Positions 1 to 8,545 of a DNA stretch of 64,000 bases are shown here, one piece after another. Under the pieces are notes generated by a model that saw only the letters and a list, made by a program, of their open reading frames with translations, searched no databases and was not told the origin of the DNA. Every line of letters begins with the position of its first letter. Position 1 is the stretch's first letter. Origin of the DNA: Reichenbachiella sp. (GTDB lineage Bacteria > Bacteroidota > Bacteroidia > Cytophagales > Cyclobacteriaceae); contig NZ_JAWPMM010000001.1 of assembly GCF_033344935.1 (NCBI RefSeq), positions 620,001 through 684,000 of the forward strand. The letters run 5' to 3'. Made by a program: the position numbers and the translations under genes.

Positions 1-586
1 CGACAATGAAACTAAAATCTCTCGTAACAATTTCCTTTCCGAATTTTTGAACGTCACCTATTTGTCCTCCAAACTGAGCGCATGAGAGGTAAAAATCTGT
101 GTCGTTGATGATTTCAATGTCAAATTGTTTGTCTTCGACGTTTTGGTTTTCTAGTTTATACTTTACCTCAAAAGGGGAGTTGCCATACCTTTCATCGACC
201 AAATGGCTTCGACCTGGATGGTAATAAGATATATCCATACCTATGGCGTCAACCACCTTGCTAAAGAAAAGTCTTGATCTTAAGATTTCTATTTCGCCAG
301 CTAATCCTTTGATGTCTTGTTCGAGAGGGTTTTGAAGGCCAAGTAAGTTGGCATCGTTTTTAATATCGAGTTTTAAAATTGATTCGGCACTGTAGATTGG
401 CTTGGTATATCTTACATATAAAAAGGCAAGACTCATCGTAATAACAAGTATTGCCAAAACCCAAGGCCAAACAGAAACAAAAACCTGTCTTAGTTTCTCA
501 AAGTCAAAATCATCAAATGGTCCGTCTCCAGCATTTGTTTGATGGCCTTGAATTTCTTGTGGAATATGTACGTTTCTAGGATTCAA
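1..586 (-). CDS. Wzz-like polysaccharide chain-length determinant / tyrosine-kinase family protein, N-terminal part (runs off the left edge)
   Basis: About 195 residues of the N-terminus are present. A cytoplasmic segment with an acidic stretch (GDGPFDDFDFEKL) is followed by one membrane helix (about residues 42-62), then the periplasmic Wzz-like segment (YSAESILKL, then an EIEILRSRLFF motif). This is the layout of inner-membrane co-polymerases that set polysaccharide chain length; in Bacteroidota they often carry a C-terminal tyrosine kinase, which would lie outside the window. It follows the export lipoprotein gene in the same operon. The only plausible start is TTG at 586-584, one codon after the TAG of the upstream gene and in the same frame. 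The next in-frame ATG is far inside the domain. The family is fairly certain; the start and the presence of a kinase domain are not. Confidence 0.75.
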   Translation of the reverse strand, partial: MNPRNVHIPQEIQGHQTNAGDGPFDDFDFEKLRQVFVSVWPWVLAILVITMSLAFLYVRYTKPIYSAESILKLDIKNDANLLGLQNPLEQDIKGLAGEIEILRSRLFFSKVVDAIGMDISYYHPGRSHLVDERYGNSPFEVKYKLENQNVEDKQFDIEIINDTDFYLSCAQFGGQIGDVQKFGKEIVTRDFSFIV

Positions 587-589
587 AGA

Positions 590-1396
590 CTAAAGATTCT
601 GTAAAACTAATACGAGTGCAAGTGTACTGCTAAGAAGGCTTAAAATTGGTGCAATATCTTTGGTTGCTTCTATGAATGGTCTTCTCCAAGGTTCGACATA
701 TATAATATCTCCAGGCTCTATGTCTAACATGGATTGCTTCATGCCTGATACTGTTGATAGATTTATTTGATACACTTCAGGGTTAGATAGTTTCCCCCGG
801 ATCACCTTGATATTCTGTGATTTGGATCCCATGTCAAGTCCACCTGCCATGGCGAGAACCTCAACTAAAGACACGTTTTCATTCATTAATGGAATTATTT
901 GCCCTCCAGTAGGGGTGGCACCCAATACAACCACTCTTTTATTATTAAATGTTAGTTTAACAAACGATTGCTTATAAAACTGGTCGTATCTTTTTTGTAA
1001 CATTAATTCGGCCTGATCCAAGGTCAAACTGTCTACTTTCACTTGACCAACAATTGGAAATTTTACAGTTCCATCCGTTTTTACTAAATAGTCGAAGGTC
1101 GGTCTATTTTGCATGCCCTGCATATTCTGCTGTAGTTCATTGTTCGGGTCTACAATTCTTTCCCCATCGTTTGTAAAGACCTCTAAAGAAAGCATGTCAT
1201 CGATCTGAATTACATAATTTCGTTCGGCTTGGTTGACGGCAGAAGACAGGTCTTGTTCGGTAAACTCTTCGTCGAGTTTGAACATTACATCCTGCTTATA
1301 GGCCTTACAGCTGATAAGTGAAATTATAATTGGAAAATAAAATATAAGAGAGTTAAACCTTTTCACTATGGGTAGTTTGGGGAAAATTCCATTCAA
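590..1396 (-). CDS. Polysaccharide export outer-membrane lipoprotein (Wza/OPX family)
   Basis: 268 residues. The N-terminus has a signal peptide ending in a lipobox with Cys30 (SLISC), so it should be an outer-membrane lipoprotein. Residues about 55-150 are the Poly_export domain (VIQIDDMLSLEVF, then DGTVKFPIVGQV), about 155-235 an SLBB domain (GGQIIPLMNENVSLVEVLAMAGG), and the C-terminus ends in a hydrophobic helix (about 248-268), as expected for an OPX protein whose C-terminal helix spans the outer membrane. It forms the exit channel for capsule or exopolysaccharide with the co-polymerase encoded just downstream. The glycosyltransferase gene lies 24 bases upstream, so the three genes form one operon. 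A Met at residue 1 gives a long n-region, and a later start is possible. Confidence 0.88.
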   Translation of the reverse strand: MNGIFPKLPIVKRFNSLIFYFPIIISLISCKAYKQDVMFKLDEEFTEQDLSSAVNQAERNYVIQIDDMLSLEVFTNDGERIVDPNNELQQNMQGMQNRPTFDYLVKTDGTVKFPIVGQVKVDSLTLDQAELMLQKRYDQFYKQSFVKLTFNNKRVVVLGATPTGGQIIPLMNENVSLVEVLAMAGGLDMGSKSQNIKVIRGKLSNPEVYQINLSTVSGMKQSMLDIEPGDIIYVEPWRRPFIEATKDIAPILSLLSSTLALVLVLQNL

Positions 1397-1420
1397 ACGG
1401 TAATATAAAACAGAACAAAT

Positions 1421-2542
1421 TTATTCATTAGGTATTTGATTCATAATATTTGACAGATGTTTTAAATATTGATTGATCACAATTTGTTCATCAAATTTTC
1501 TTTCGACGAGTGCCCTACTCTTTCTACCCATTTCTTGTAGTTTATCTTCAGGCGTTTCGCAGATATCCATCATTTTATTCGATAGGTCTGTCGGACTTTT
1601 GACTTTGCATAAGTAACCATTTTCACCATCTTCCACTACCTCTCTACATCCGGGAACATCCGTAGTTACAATTGGTTTGCCTAAAGCGGCGGCTTCCAGT
1701 AGCGTGCGTGGAGTTCCTTCCCGATAGGAAGGTAATACCACACAATGAGATGATTTTATAAAGGGTCTAACATCCTCTACTTCTCCAAGATATTCTAAGA
1801 AGCCATTATCCACGGCTTCAGAAATAGTTTCTTTAGGAATACCTCTTGCATGACCAGTATCCAACTTCCCCAATAGTTGAAAAGTTACATCCGGGTATTT
1901 AGCGTGCACTTGTTTTGCTGCTTCTATGTATTCTAAAATTCCTTTATCAATGATCACTCTGGAGATCATCAAAAAGGTTTTATTTTTTTGATTTGGAATT
2001 GGGCTGGCTTGAAAGTCAGTTAAATTAATCCCAGATCCAGGAAGTAAGTCTGAATTGAGATGAGGTAAATTTATTTCAGCCAGAAAAGCCTTTCTGTCGT
2101 CCGAATTTTGAAAAAACACCAATTCAGCTTTGCTGAATGCTTTCTTATAGAGCTTCTTGGCTGCAAAAGAGGCCACACTTTTGGAAAGAAACACGGTGCC
2201 GAGTCCGCTCACATTGTTGATCACGGGTATATTCAAAGAACGAGCAGCCAAAGTGCCATATATGTTTGGTTTGACAGTATAGTGAAGAACAATGTCCGGC
2301 TTCAATCCCTGGTAAACCTTTTTCAGCTGCCTGAGCAAATTATAATCTTTGAAAGGATTCGAGCCAGTATTGTCCATCGTTATTGGGACATATTCACAGC
2401 CTTCTTCCTTTAATTTATGAGAGTATTCATCCAGCGGCGCTATCGCAATTACTTCATTGCCCTGCTCGATTAGGGTCCGGATGAGTCCCATCCGAAAGTT
2501 GTAAATATTCCACGAAGTGTTAATCGTAATGGCGATTCTCAT
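1421..2542 (-). CDS. Glycosyltransferase family 4 (GT-B fold)
   Basis: 373 residues. The N-terminal half begins with the GT4 motif INTSWNIYNFRMGLIRTL, and the C-terminal half carries the nucleotide-sugar binding part (LMISRVIIDKGILEYIEA; the ExxxxxxxE signature sits in YREGTPRTLLEAAALGKPIV). This matches capsular GT4 enzymes such as CapM-type galactosyl or N-acetylgalactosaminyl transferases acting on lipid-linked sugars at the cytoplasmic face. The donor and acceptor cannot be read from sequence. It is the first visible gene of the minus-strand polysaccharide operon and precedes the export lipoprotein by 24 bases. It is divergent from hflX. Confidence 0.88.
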   Translation of the reverse strand: MRIAITINTSWNIYNFRMGLIRTLIEQGNEVIAIAPLDEYSHKLKEEGCEYVPITMDNTGSNPFKDYNLLRQLKKVYQGLKPDIVLHYTVKPNIYGTLAARSLNIPVINNVSGLGTVFLSKSVASFAAKKLYKKAFSKAELVFFQNSDDRKAFLAEINLPHLNSDLLPGSGINLTDFQASPIPNQKNKTFLMISRVIIDKGILEYIEAAKQVHAKYPDVTFQLLGKLDTGHARGIPKETISEAVDNGFLEYLGEVEDVRPFIKSSHCVVLPSYREGTPRTLLEAAALGKPIVTTDVPGCREVVEDGENGYLCKVKSPTDLSNKMMDICETPEDKLQEMGRKSRALVERKFDEQIVINQYLKHLSNIMNQIPNE

Positions 2543-2634
2543 TTTATAAAAGTGAATAGCAAGGGTTTTACCATGTCAAATATATTTATGATTAGATGAT
2601 GCCCGTAGATAGATCGACGAATATTCTGTTTTAC

Positions 2635-2666
2635 TTGATGGAAATCCTAATTATTGAACAATTTTG
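2635..2666 (+). promoter_or_regulatory. Candidate Bacteroidota promoter for hflX
   Basis: TTG at 2635-2637, a 21-base spacer, then CAATTTTG at 2659-2666, one mismatch from the Bacteroidota -7 consensus TAnnTTTG. Transcription would begin around 2673, just before the ATG at 2682, giving a very short leader. The upstream in-frame TTG at 2664 would lie inside this box, which argues against it as the start codon. Confidence 0.5.
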
Positions 2667-2681
2667 CAAAAAAGGGAAGAA

Positions 2682-3851
2682 ATGGGAGATTATTACGAAA
2701 CCAAAAAAGAAATAGAGAAGGCAGTATTGGTAGCACTATCACCAAGTAGACAATCTGTAGAAAAGACAGAAGAATACTTGGATGAGCTGGAGTTTTTGGC
2801 GGAGACTCTTGGTATTCAAACCAAAAAATCCTTTGTTCAAAAATTGGATAAACCAGACATCAGAAGTTTTGTAGGTAAGGGAAAATTAGAAGAAATAATT
2901 ACTTATGTCAAAGATCAAGAGATAGATGTGGTGATCTTTGATGATGACCTTTCGCCATCTCAATTGAGAAACTTGGAAAAGGAGCTGGAGGTTAAAATTT
3001 ATGATCGCAGTTTACTTATTCTCGATATTTTCCTAAAAAGAGCTCAAACTTCTCAAGCAAAAACACAAGTAGAACTGGCTAGATATCAATACCTTATGCC
3101 AAGACTAACCAGAATGTGGACCCACCTTGAGCGACAACGTGGAGGCACAGGAACTAGAGGTGGTGCAGGGGAAAAAGAAATAGAGACTGATAGACGTATG
3201 ATTCGTGATCAGATTTCTGTCTTGAAGAAGAAGTTGGCTAAGATTGACAAACAGGGGGAGACTAGACGCAAGTCAAGATCAAACGTGGTTCGGGTGTCAT
3301 TAGTTGGATATACCAATGTGGGTAAATCTACTATAATGAATATGCTCTCAAAGGGTGATATTTATGCCAAAAATGAACTTTTTGCTACGGTAGACTCTAC
3401 GGTCAGAAAAGTAGTGATTAATACGATCCCATTTCTATTGTCAGATACTGTTGGGTTTATTCGAAAACTCCCACATAATCTAATTGAATCCTTTAAATCA
3501 ACGCTAGATGAAGTACGAGAAGCTGATATTCTTTTGCATGTAGTAGATATCTCACATCCTTCGTTTGAGGAGCACATGCAGGTGGTAAATGATACGTTGC
3601 AGGAATTGGGGGCTGCAGATAAAGAAACAATTGTAGTCTATAACAAGATAGATCAACTTACTTCACCAGGTGAGGACGATAATTTCGATTTTGTGGCTGG
3701 AATTGATACTGCTTCAAAAAACAAAACGAATATCTTTATCTCAGCCGTTAAGAAAACTAACACCGCTGAATTTAGAAAGGTGATTTTTGAGAAAGTCAAA
3801 AACCACCATATGAAAATTTATCCGAATTATTTAGCTCCAGAATACTATTAG
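2682..3851 (+). CDS. hflX: GTPase HflX
   Basis: 389 residues from ATG at 2682; an in-frame TTG at 2664 would add six residues but lies inside the likely -7 promoter box. The N-terminal HflX domain (FVGKGKLEEI) leads into the glycine-rich linker (RGGTGTRGGAGEKEIETDRR) and a coiled segment, then the G domain: P-loop GYTNVGKST, switch DTVGFI, and NKID. HflX binds the 50S ribosomal subunit and splits or rescues stalled ribosomes under stress. Its C-terminus is short, as in many Bacteroidota. It is transcribed alone and ends in a 4-base overlap with the convergent FISUMP gene. Confidence 0.95.
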   Translation: MGDYYETKKEIEKAVLVALSPSRQSVEKTEEYLDELEFLAETLGIQTKKSFVQKLDKPDIRSFVGKGKLEEIITYVKDQEIDVVIFDDDLSPSQLRNLEKELEVKIYDRSLLILDIFLKRAQTSQAKTQVELARYQYLMPRLTRMWTHLERQRGGTGTRGGAGEKEIETDRRMIRDQISVLKKKLAKIDKQGETRRKSRSNVVRVSLVGYTNVGKSTIMNMLSKGDIYAKNELFATVDSTVRKVVINTIPFLLSDTVGFIRKLPHNLIESFKSTLDEVREADILLHVVDISHPSFEEHMQVVNDTLQELGAADKETIVVYNKIDQLTSPGEDDNFDFVAGIDTASKNKTNIFISAVKKTNTAEFRKVIFEKVKNHHMKIYPNYLAPEYY

Positions 3852-4429
3852 TAATCCTTTACACAGCGGCAGCTGTTCATGTTTCTTGCGCTGATCACGT
3901 CATGGGCTACCTCGTCGTAGTCCGCATAAAGTGAAATCAAACCAGCAGTTCTTTTGTTGCCAATCTCTGCATCCCATAAGTGAGCAGTTTTTCCGATGTC
4001 ACTAAACTGTCCTTCTACATTCGAAAAACCAGCCATAAGGATGTTTAAATTACTAACACCACCCTCTTTAAGCTCTTTTGCAGCCGTTTTATATCCGCCG
4101 TAGTTAAGCATGAGTTCCTGCCATTCTAGTTGAGTGGAGAGGTGCCATCCTTCTGGACAAGCTAACTTGGCATCAACCCAGTTGTACAATCTGCCGAATT
4201 TTCCGCAGTAGGCAGGGTAGTTTTTGTAACATACTGAACCCTCAGTTTCATAATTTAAGTTTTCTGCCATCCATTCTCTTTCAATGAAAATGCCACCTTC
4301 CAGCTCAATTCTCATTACAGCTGTTTTATAAGTTTTTCCATCTCGAGGGTCAGTCATAGAACCCATCTCTTGAGCAAATGCTCCAAAGGAAAGTGAAAAA
4401 ATGGTAAGTAGAGTAAAGATTCTTTTCAT
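3848..4429 (-). CDS. Secreted protein with a FISUMP (Fibrobacter succinogenes major paralogous) domain
   Basis: 193 residues from the ATG at 4429-4427; an upstream in-frame ATG at 4462 would add eleven residues before a normal signal peptide (MKRIFTLLTIFSLSFGAFAQ), so the internal start is preferred. After cleavage near residue 19 the protein has the typical FISUMP pattern: DPRDGKTYKT, WMAENLNYETEG, a Cys pair, GRLYNWVDAKLACPEGWHL and a terminal CRCV. The domain is common in secreted Bacteroidota and Fibrobacter proteins and its biochemical role is unknown. It has no lipobox and no C-terminal sorting domain. Its stop codon overlaps the end of hflX. Confidence 0.85.
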   Translation of the reverse strand: MKRIFTLLTIFSLSFGAFAQEMGSMTDPRDGKTYKTAVMRIELEGGIFIEREWMAENLNYETEGSVCYKNYPAYCGKFGRLYNWVDAKLACPEGWHLSTQLEWQELMLNYGGYKTAAKELKEGGVSNLNILMAGFSNVEGQFSDIGKTAHLWDAEIGNKRTAGLISLYADYDEVAHDVISARNMNSCRCVKDY

Positions 4430-4663
4430 GTTCGATTTATTAAGGTTTAATCGAGGATTCATTAATTATTCTGAAAATAATACAAAAATTGGCTATGTCA
4501 GACCAAAAATATAAAAATTCTATGACTCGGCCTCATTTTGCAAATCTTAAACATTGTATTAAATTTAACAAATATCCATGCTAAATGGAATTATCTGCTA
4601 ATGAGGAAGTTATATAAATTTTAAAACTAAAGAGTCTATCTTTCGGAATAAATCCAACTTGAA

Positions 4664-5365
4664 ATGACGCAGAGGAATATTTCTTCTTACTTACCTATAT
4701 TTTATATCTGTTTAGTTGTCTTCAGTATTTCTATTATTCATATGAGTGAGGTAGTCAACAAACGTCGACATCAACGAGAAATAAAAGCGATTGATTTAAC
4801 TCAGAAGAAGGAACGGTCTAAGAAAAAGAGAAAAAAACCTGTTTCTAAAGAAAAAAAAGAAATTGTTCAAAATACGGATACACTATCTCAAACTTCTAAA
4901 AAGTCAGCAGTTGAGACTACCAAGGAAGCGAAGGTGCCGGATAAAATTGGAGACAAGGAATTTTTCACCAACTTATTTGCAAACGATAATTCCAACGGTA
5001 GCTTGAAATCAGAAGCTCGGTCTAGAACAGATATCGTCATTAGGTACTACAAAAAGGAAAAAGACGGTGATCGGGTATATCAATTAAGAAATTTAGGGTT
5101 TTATATTCATGAGCGACCTGCAGAAGATGATTTCGATGATTATGCATCTAATGCTATTTTTTATGGAGACTCTGTGAAAAAGGAAGATCTGATAAGAATA
5201 GCATATTATCTGATGGAAAATGGAATTAATCTCCAAAGCATGACATTGTCCAAGTATCATGATGCATGGAAAGCTCATTCTGTGGAAATTGGGACCGACA
5301 CTACTGCTTTAAAAGAGAAACCTTTTACGCTAAGAACACTTAGGAAAGAGTGGGAGGATATGTAG
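4664..5365 (+). CDS. Membrane-anchored protein of unknown function with a basic linker
   Basis: 233 residues. One N-terminal membrane helix (about 10-27) is followed by a very lysine-rich, low-complexity linker (about 34-85) and a compact C-terminal domain (about 120-233) with RNLGFYIHERP and a later SNAIFYGDSV segment. I remember similar Tyr/Arg-rich domains in other Cytophagales proteins but know no function. The topology suggests a short cytoplasmic tail, one helix and the domain outside the cytoplasm, or the reverse. It ends 9 bases before the UbiA gene, so it is likely co-transcribed with it and with purN. Confidence 0.7.
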   Translation: MTQRNISSYLPIFYICLVVFSISIIHMSEVVNKRRHQREIKAIDLTQKKERSKKKRKKPVSKEKKEIVQNTDTLSQTSKKSAVETTKEAKVPDKIGDKEFFTNLFANDNSNGSLKSEARSRTDIVIRYYKKEKDGDRVYQLRNLGFYIHERPAEDDFDDYASNAIFYGDSVKKEDLIRIAYYLMENGINLQSMTLSKYHDAWKAHSVEIGTDTTALKEKPFTLRTLRKEWEDM

Positions 5366-5374
5366 TTTTGTGAC

Positions 5375-6247
5375 ATGCAAAGAAGGTCTCATATCCAGTT
5401 GCTCGTAGATGCCCTAAGACTGAGTCGTTTCAATAATCTTGTTATCATTTTTATCACCCAATATGCGGGAGCGATATTCTTGTTGAATTCAGATCAGCCC
5501 GTTTGGTTTGTTGTTGGAGACTTCAGGTTTTTTGTATTGGTACTAAGCACAGTTATTATAGCGGCGGCGGGTTACTACATTAATGACTACTACGATATAA
5601 AAATTGACCTAATCAACAAGCCAGATCGTGTAATTGTAGGAAATACGATTAAGCGAAGACCAGTTATGATCGCTCATACCTCCTTGAATGCTTTGGGCAT
5701 TCTTTTGGGAGCTGTAGTTTCCTTGTGGATTGGTGTCATAAACTTGGTTTGTGCCTTTTTACTTTGGTGGTATTCCAATCAGCTGAAACGGCTTCCCTTC
5801 ATTGGAAATTTTGTGGTCGCGCTCCTGACCGGCTCCACGCTGTTGGTACTTTTGGTGTATTATCAATCCTTGGATTTACTCACCATGGTTTATGCGCTAT
5901 TCGCATTTGGCATTACTTTGATTCGTGAAATCATTAAGGACATTGAAGATATGGAGGGCGACGCTAATTACGATGGATTGACTTTGCCAGTTGTCTTTGG
6001 TTTGAGGAAAACTAAAATTATTCTATTCTGCATCATCGCTCCTTTTTTTTCTAGTCTGGTGGTGTTTTTGCTTCAGGTACGAAACCAATATCTTCTATAT
6101 TATTTTGGTGTACTTACGATTCCATTTATATACTTTTTATACAAGCTGGTTTTAGCTGACACCAAAAAACATTTTTCGTATCTGAGCAGCTACTGCAAAT
6201 GGCTTATTATTGCAGGCATTTTGAGTATGGCCATTCTAAAATTTTGA
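5375..6247 (+). CDS. UbiA-family prenyltransferase (geranylgeranylglycerol-phosphate geranylgeranyltransferase-like)
   Basis: 290 residues, strongly hydrophobic, with about eight or nine membrane helices. It carries both Asp-rich motifs of the UbiA superfamily: NDYYDIKIDLINKPDR (about residue 70) and DIEDMEGD (about residue 190), which bind the Mg-diphosphate of the prenyl donor. Bacteroidota proteins of this length and motif set are usually annotated as geranylgeranylglycerol-phosphate geranylgeranyltransferase, but the true acceptor is not settled by sequence. The gene follows an unknown membrane protein and precedes purN by 7 bases; the pairing with purN looks like operon convenience rather than pathway. 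Confidence 0.82.
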   Translation: MQRRSHIQLLVDALRLSRFNNLVIIFITQYAGAIFLLNSDQPVWFVVGDFRFFVLVLSTVIIAAAGYYINDYYDIKIDLINKPDRVIVGNTIKRRPVMIAHTSLNALGILLGAVVSLWIGVINLVCAFLLWWYSNQLKRLPFIGNFVVALLTGSTLLVLLVYYQSLDLLTMVYALFAFGITLIREIIKDIEDMEGDANYDGLTLPVVFGLRKTKIILFCIIAPFFSSLVVFLLQVRNQYLLYYFGVLTIPFIYFLYKLVLADTKKHFSYLSSYCKWLIIAGILSMAILKF

Positions 6248-6254
6248 TCAAGTA

Positions 6255-6827
6255 ATGAAAAGACTTGCAATTTTTGCTTCAGGGAGCGGTTCGAACGCCG
6301 AACAAATCACCAAATATTTTCACAATAAACAATCAGGGGTATCTGTCGAACTGATTCTGACCAACAAGTCTAATGCCTTTGTTTTAGAGCGAGCTAAGAA
6401 ACTTGGAGTAGAAACCAAAGTTTTTGATAGAGATGCGTTTTATCATTCTGATAAAATTGTAGATCTGCTTAAATCAAAAGATATTGATTTGGTGGTATTA
6501 GCAGGATTCTTATGGTTGGTTCCAAAAAACTTAATTGCTGAATTTCCAGATCGAATAATAAACATTCACCCAGCGTTGCTCCCAAAGTATGGAGGTAAGG
6601 GTATGTATGGTCATCATGTACACGAGGCCGTAGTTGCTAATAGCGAAAAAGAAACTGGAATAACGATTCACTTGGTCGACGAAGTGTATGATAATGGCGA
6701 CATTCTCAGACAAGAAAAGTGTGAGGTGTCGGATGCTGATACGCCGGATCAAGTGGCGGAAAAAATTCATGAATTGGAATATGAGCACTTTCCTAAAACC
6801 ATTGAAGAATACCTTTCCAAAATTTAG
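6255..6827 (+). CDS. purN: Phosphoribosylglycinamide formyltransferase (GART)
   Basis: 190 residues, the usual length. It transfers a formyl group from 10-formyl-tetrahydrofolate to GAR in purine synthesis. The N-terminal GSGSNAEQI loop binds the phosphate of GAR. The catalytic trio is visible as Asn103 and His105 in NIHPALLPKYGG and Asp146 in VYDNGD. It sits 7 bases after the UbiA gene and 85 bases before purH, with a separate promoter for purH in between. Confidence 0.95.
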   Translation: MKRLAIFASGSGSNAEQITKYFHNKQSGVSVELILTNKSNAFVLERAKKLGVETKVFDRDAFYHSDKIVDLLKSKDIDLVVLAGFLWLVPKNLIAEFPDRIINIHPALLPKYGGKGMYGHHVHEAVVANSEKETGITIHLVDEVYDNGDILRQEKCEVSDADTPDQVAEKIHELEYEHFPKTIEEYLSKI

Positions 6828-6857
6828 CTCTTTAGAGGGTAAAACTTTAGCGTATTT

Positions 6858-6889
6858 CTGCACTTCTGCTAAATAAATAAGTACTTTTG
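6858..6889 (+). promoter_or_regulatory. Candidate promoter for purH
   Basis: TACTTTTG at 6882-6889 matches the Bacteroidota -7 consensus TAnnTTTG exactly. CTG at 6858-6860 lies 21 bases upstream in the -33 position (consensus TTG). The start codon at 6913 would have a leader of roughly 20 bases. Confidence 0.6.
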
Positions 6890-6912
6890 CCCCTTATTTT
6901 TAAAAGGGGAAA

Positions 6913-8439
6913 ATGGGATCAAAAAAAATTAAATCAGCACTTATTTCTGTCTTTCACAAAGACAACCTGGACAACATCGTCAAAGTATTGGCCGCTAATG
7001 ATGTAACTATCTATTCTACTGGCGGAACACAAAAATTTATTGAAGATTTGAATATTGCAGTTACTCCTGTGGAGGATCTGACTTCTTACCCTTCTATTTT
7101 TTCTGGTCGAGTAAAAACCCTACACCCTGCTATTTTTGGAGGCATCCTCAATAGAAGAGACAATACTAGTGATCAAGAAGAAAAAGCAGCACATGATATT
7201 CCGGATATTGATTTGGTGATAGTTGATTTGTATCCATTTGAAGCTACTGTGGCGTCGGGAGCCAATGAGGCTGATATTATTGAAAAAATTGACATTGGAG
7301 GTATTTCTCTCATTAGAGGAGCGGCTAAGAATTTCAACGATGTATTGATCGTGTCTTCAATGGAACAATACGAAGAAGTTTTAGGCATGCTGGATTCACA
7401 AAACTGTGAAACCTCTCTTGAGCAAAGAAAATCATTTGCTTGTAAGGCATTTGATATTTCCTCTCACTATGATTCTGCAATTTTTAACTATTTCAACAAG
7501 GAGCAAGAAGAGCCATCATTCAAACAAAGTGTAAGACAATCTCAATCCTTGAGATATGGTGAAAACCCACATCAGAATGGAAGCTTCTTTGGAGACCTAA
7601 CAGAATTATTTGACCAACTCAATGGCAAAGAGCTTTCATATAACAACTTGGTGGATGTAGATGCAGCCGTATCTTTAATCAGAGAGTTTGAAGGAGAGAC
7701 AGCTTTTGCGATTATCAAGCATACGAATGCATGCGGCGTGGCGTTAGGATCTGACGTAAAGGATGCTTATTTGAAAGCATTGTCTTCCGATAATGTTTCT
7801 GCTTTTGGAGGTATTTTAATTACCAACAAGAAAGTAGATCTGGCAGCAGCAGAAGAGATCAACAAATTGTTTTGTGAAGTGCTAATTGCACCAGAATACG
7901 ACGAAGAGGCTTTGAAATTATTGAAATCCAAAAAGAACAGAATAATTCTTCGTATCAAGGATTTATCTCCAAATCCAGTGCAATTCAAGTCTCTTTTGAA
8001 TGGAGTGATCGTACAGGATGCAGATTTAAAAACGGATGCAAAGGAAGATTTGACTACAGTCACTAAAAAAGTACCAACAGCAGAGCAAATTGATGCCCTG
8101 TTGTTTGCTTCTAAAATTTGTAAGCATACGAAGTCTAACACTATTGTATTTACAAACAACGATATGATGCTTTCAAGCGGAACTGGCCAGACAAGTCGGG
8201 TTGATGCTTTGAATCAGGCGATTGAAAAAGCTGGTAGTTTTGGAATGGACTTAAATGGAGCAGTGATGGCATCTGACGCTTTCTTTCCATTCCCTGATTG
8301 TGTGGAAATCGCTAATAAAGCAGGAATTGCAGCAGTCATTCAACCAGGAGGTTCGATCAAGGATCAGCTGTCAATAGATTATTGTGACGAGGTAGATATG
8401 GCTATGGTCATGACGGGTACTCGTCATTTCAAACACTAA
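6913..8439 (+). CDS. purH: Bifunctional AICAR formyltransferase / IMP cyclohydrolase
   Basis: 508 residues, standard size. The N-terminal MGS-like IMP cyclohydrolase domain (about 1-190) shows STGGTQKFIED, FSGRVKTLHPAIFGGIL and GGISLIRGAAKN. The C-terminal AICAR transformylase domain (about 200-508) has LRYGENPHQ, the catalytic KHTNACGVA segment and a C-terminal RHFKH. Together they carry out the last two steps to IMP. The gene is cytoplasmic, monocistronic-looking, and follows purN, so two folate-dependent purine steps are neighbours. Confidence 0.97.
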   Translation: MGSKKIKSALISVFHKDNLDNIVKVLAANDVTIYSTGGTQKFIEDLNIAVTPVEDLTSYPSIFSGRVKTLHPAIFGGILNRRDNTSDQEEKAAHDIPDIDLVIVDLYPFEATVASGANEADIIEKIDIGGISLIRGAAKNFNDVLIVSSMEQYEEVLGMLDSQNCETSLEQRKSFACKAFDISSHYDSAIFNYFNKEQEEPSFKQSVRQSQSLRYGENPHQNGSFFGDLTELFDQLNGKELSYNNLVDVDAAVSLIREFEGETAFAIIKHTNACGVALGSDVKDAYLKALSSDNVSAFGGILITNKKVDLAAAEEINKLFCEVLIAPEYDEEALKLLKSKKNRIILRIKDLSPNPVQFKSLLNGVIVQDADLKTDAKEDLTTVTKKVPTAEQIDALLFASKICKHTKSNTIVFTNNDMMLSSGTGQTSRVDALNQAIEKAGSFGMDLNGAVMASDAFFPFPDCVEIANKAGIAAVIQPGGSIKDQLSIDYCDEVDMAMVMTGTRHFKH

Positions 8440-8504
8440 GTAATCATTAAATTAATTATCAATCGATAGTTAGTATTGATTACGTAATTATTTGTGCGTA
8501 ATTT

Positions 8505-8520
8505 GTGATCTTTTGATCAC
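8505..8520. repeat. Perfect inverted repeat upstream of mreB
   Basis: GTGATC-TTTT-GATCAC, a 6-bp stem with a four-T loop, centred about 33 bases before the mreB ATG. The flanking leader also has ATCAAT...ATTGAT arms near 8459-8480. This could be an operator or a leader hairpin controlling the shape operon; it has no U-tract, so it is not a normal terminator. Confidence 0.45.
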
Positions 8521-8545
8521 CAAAAATATTTGAGTCAACGGAGTT

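Noticed and set aside
2108-2413. 101-residue plus-strand reading frame
   Set aside because: It lies fully inside the glycosyltransferase on the opposite strand and has no family features.
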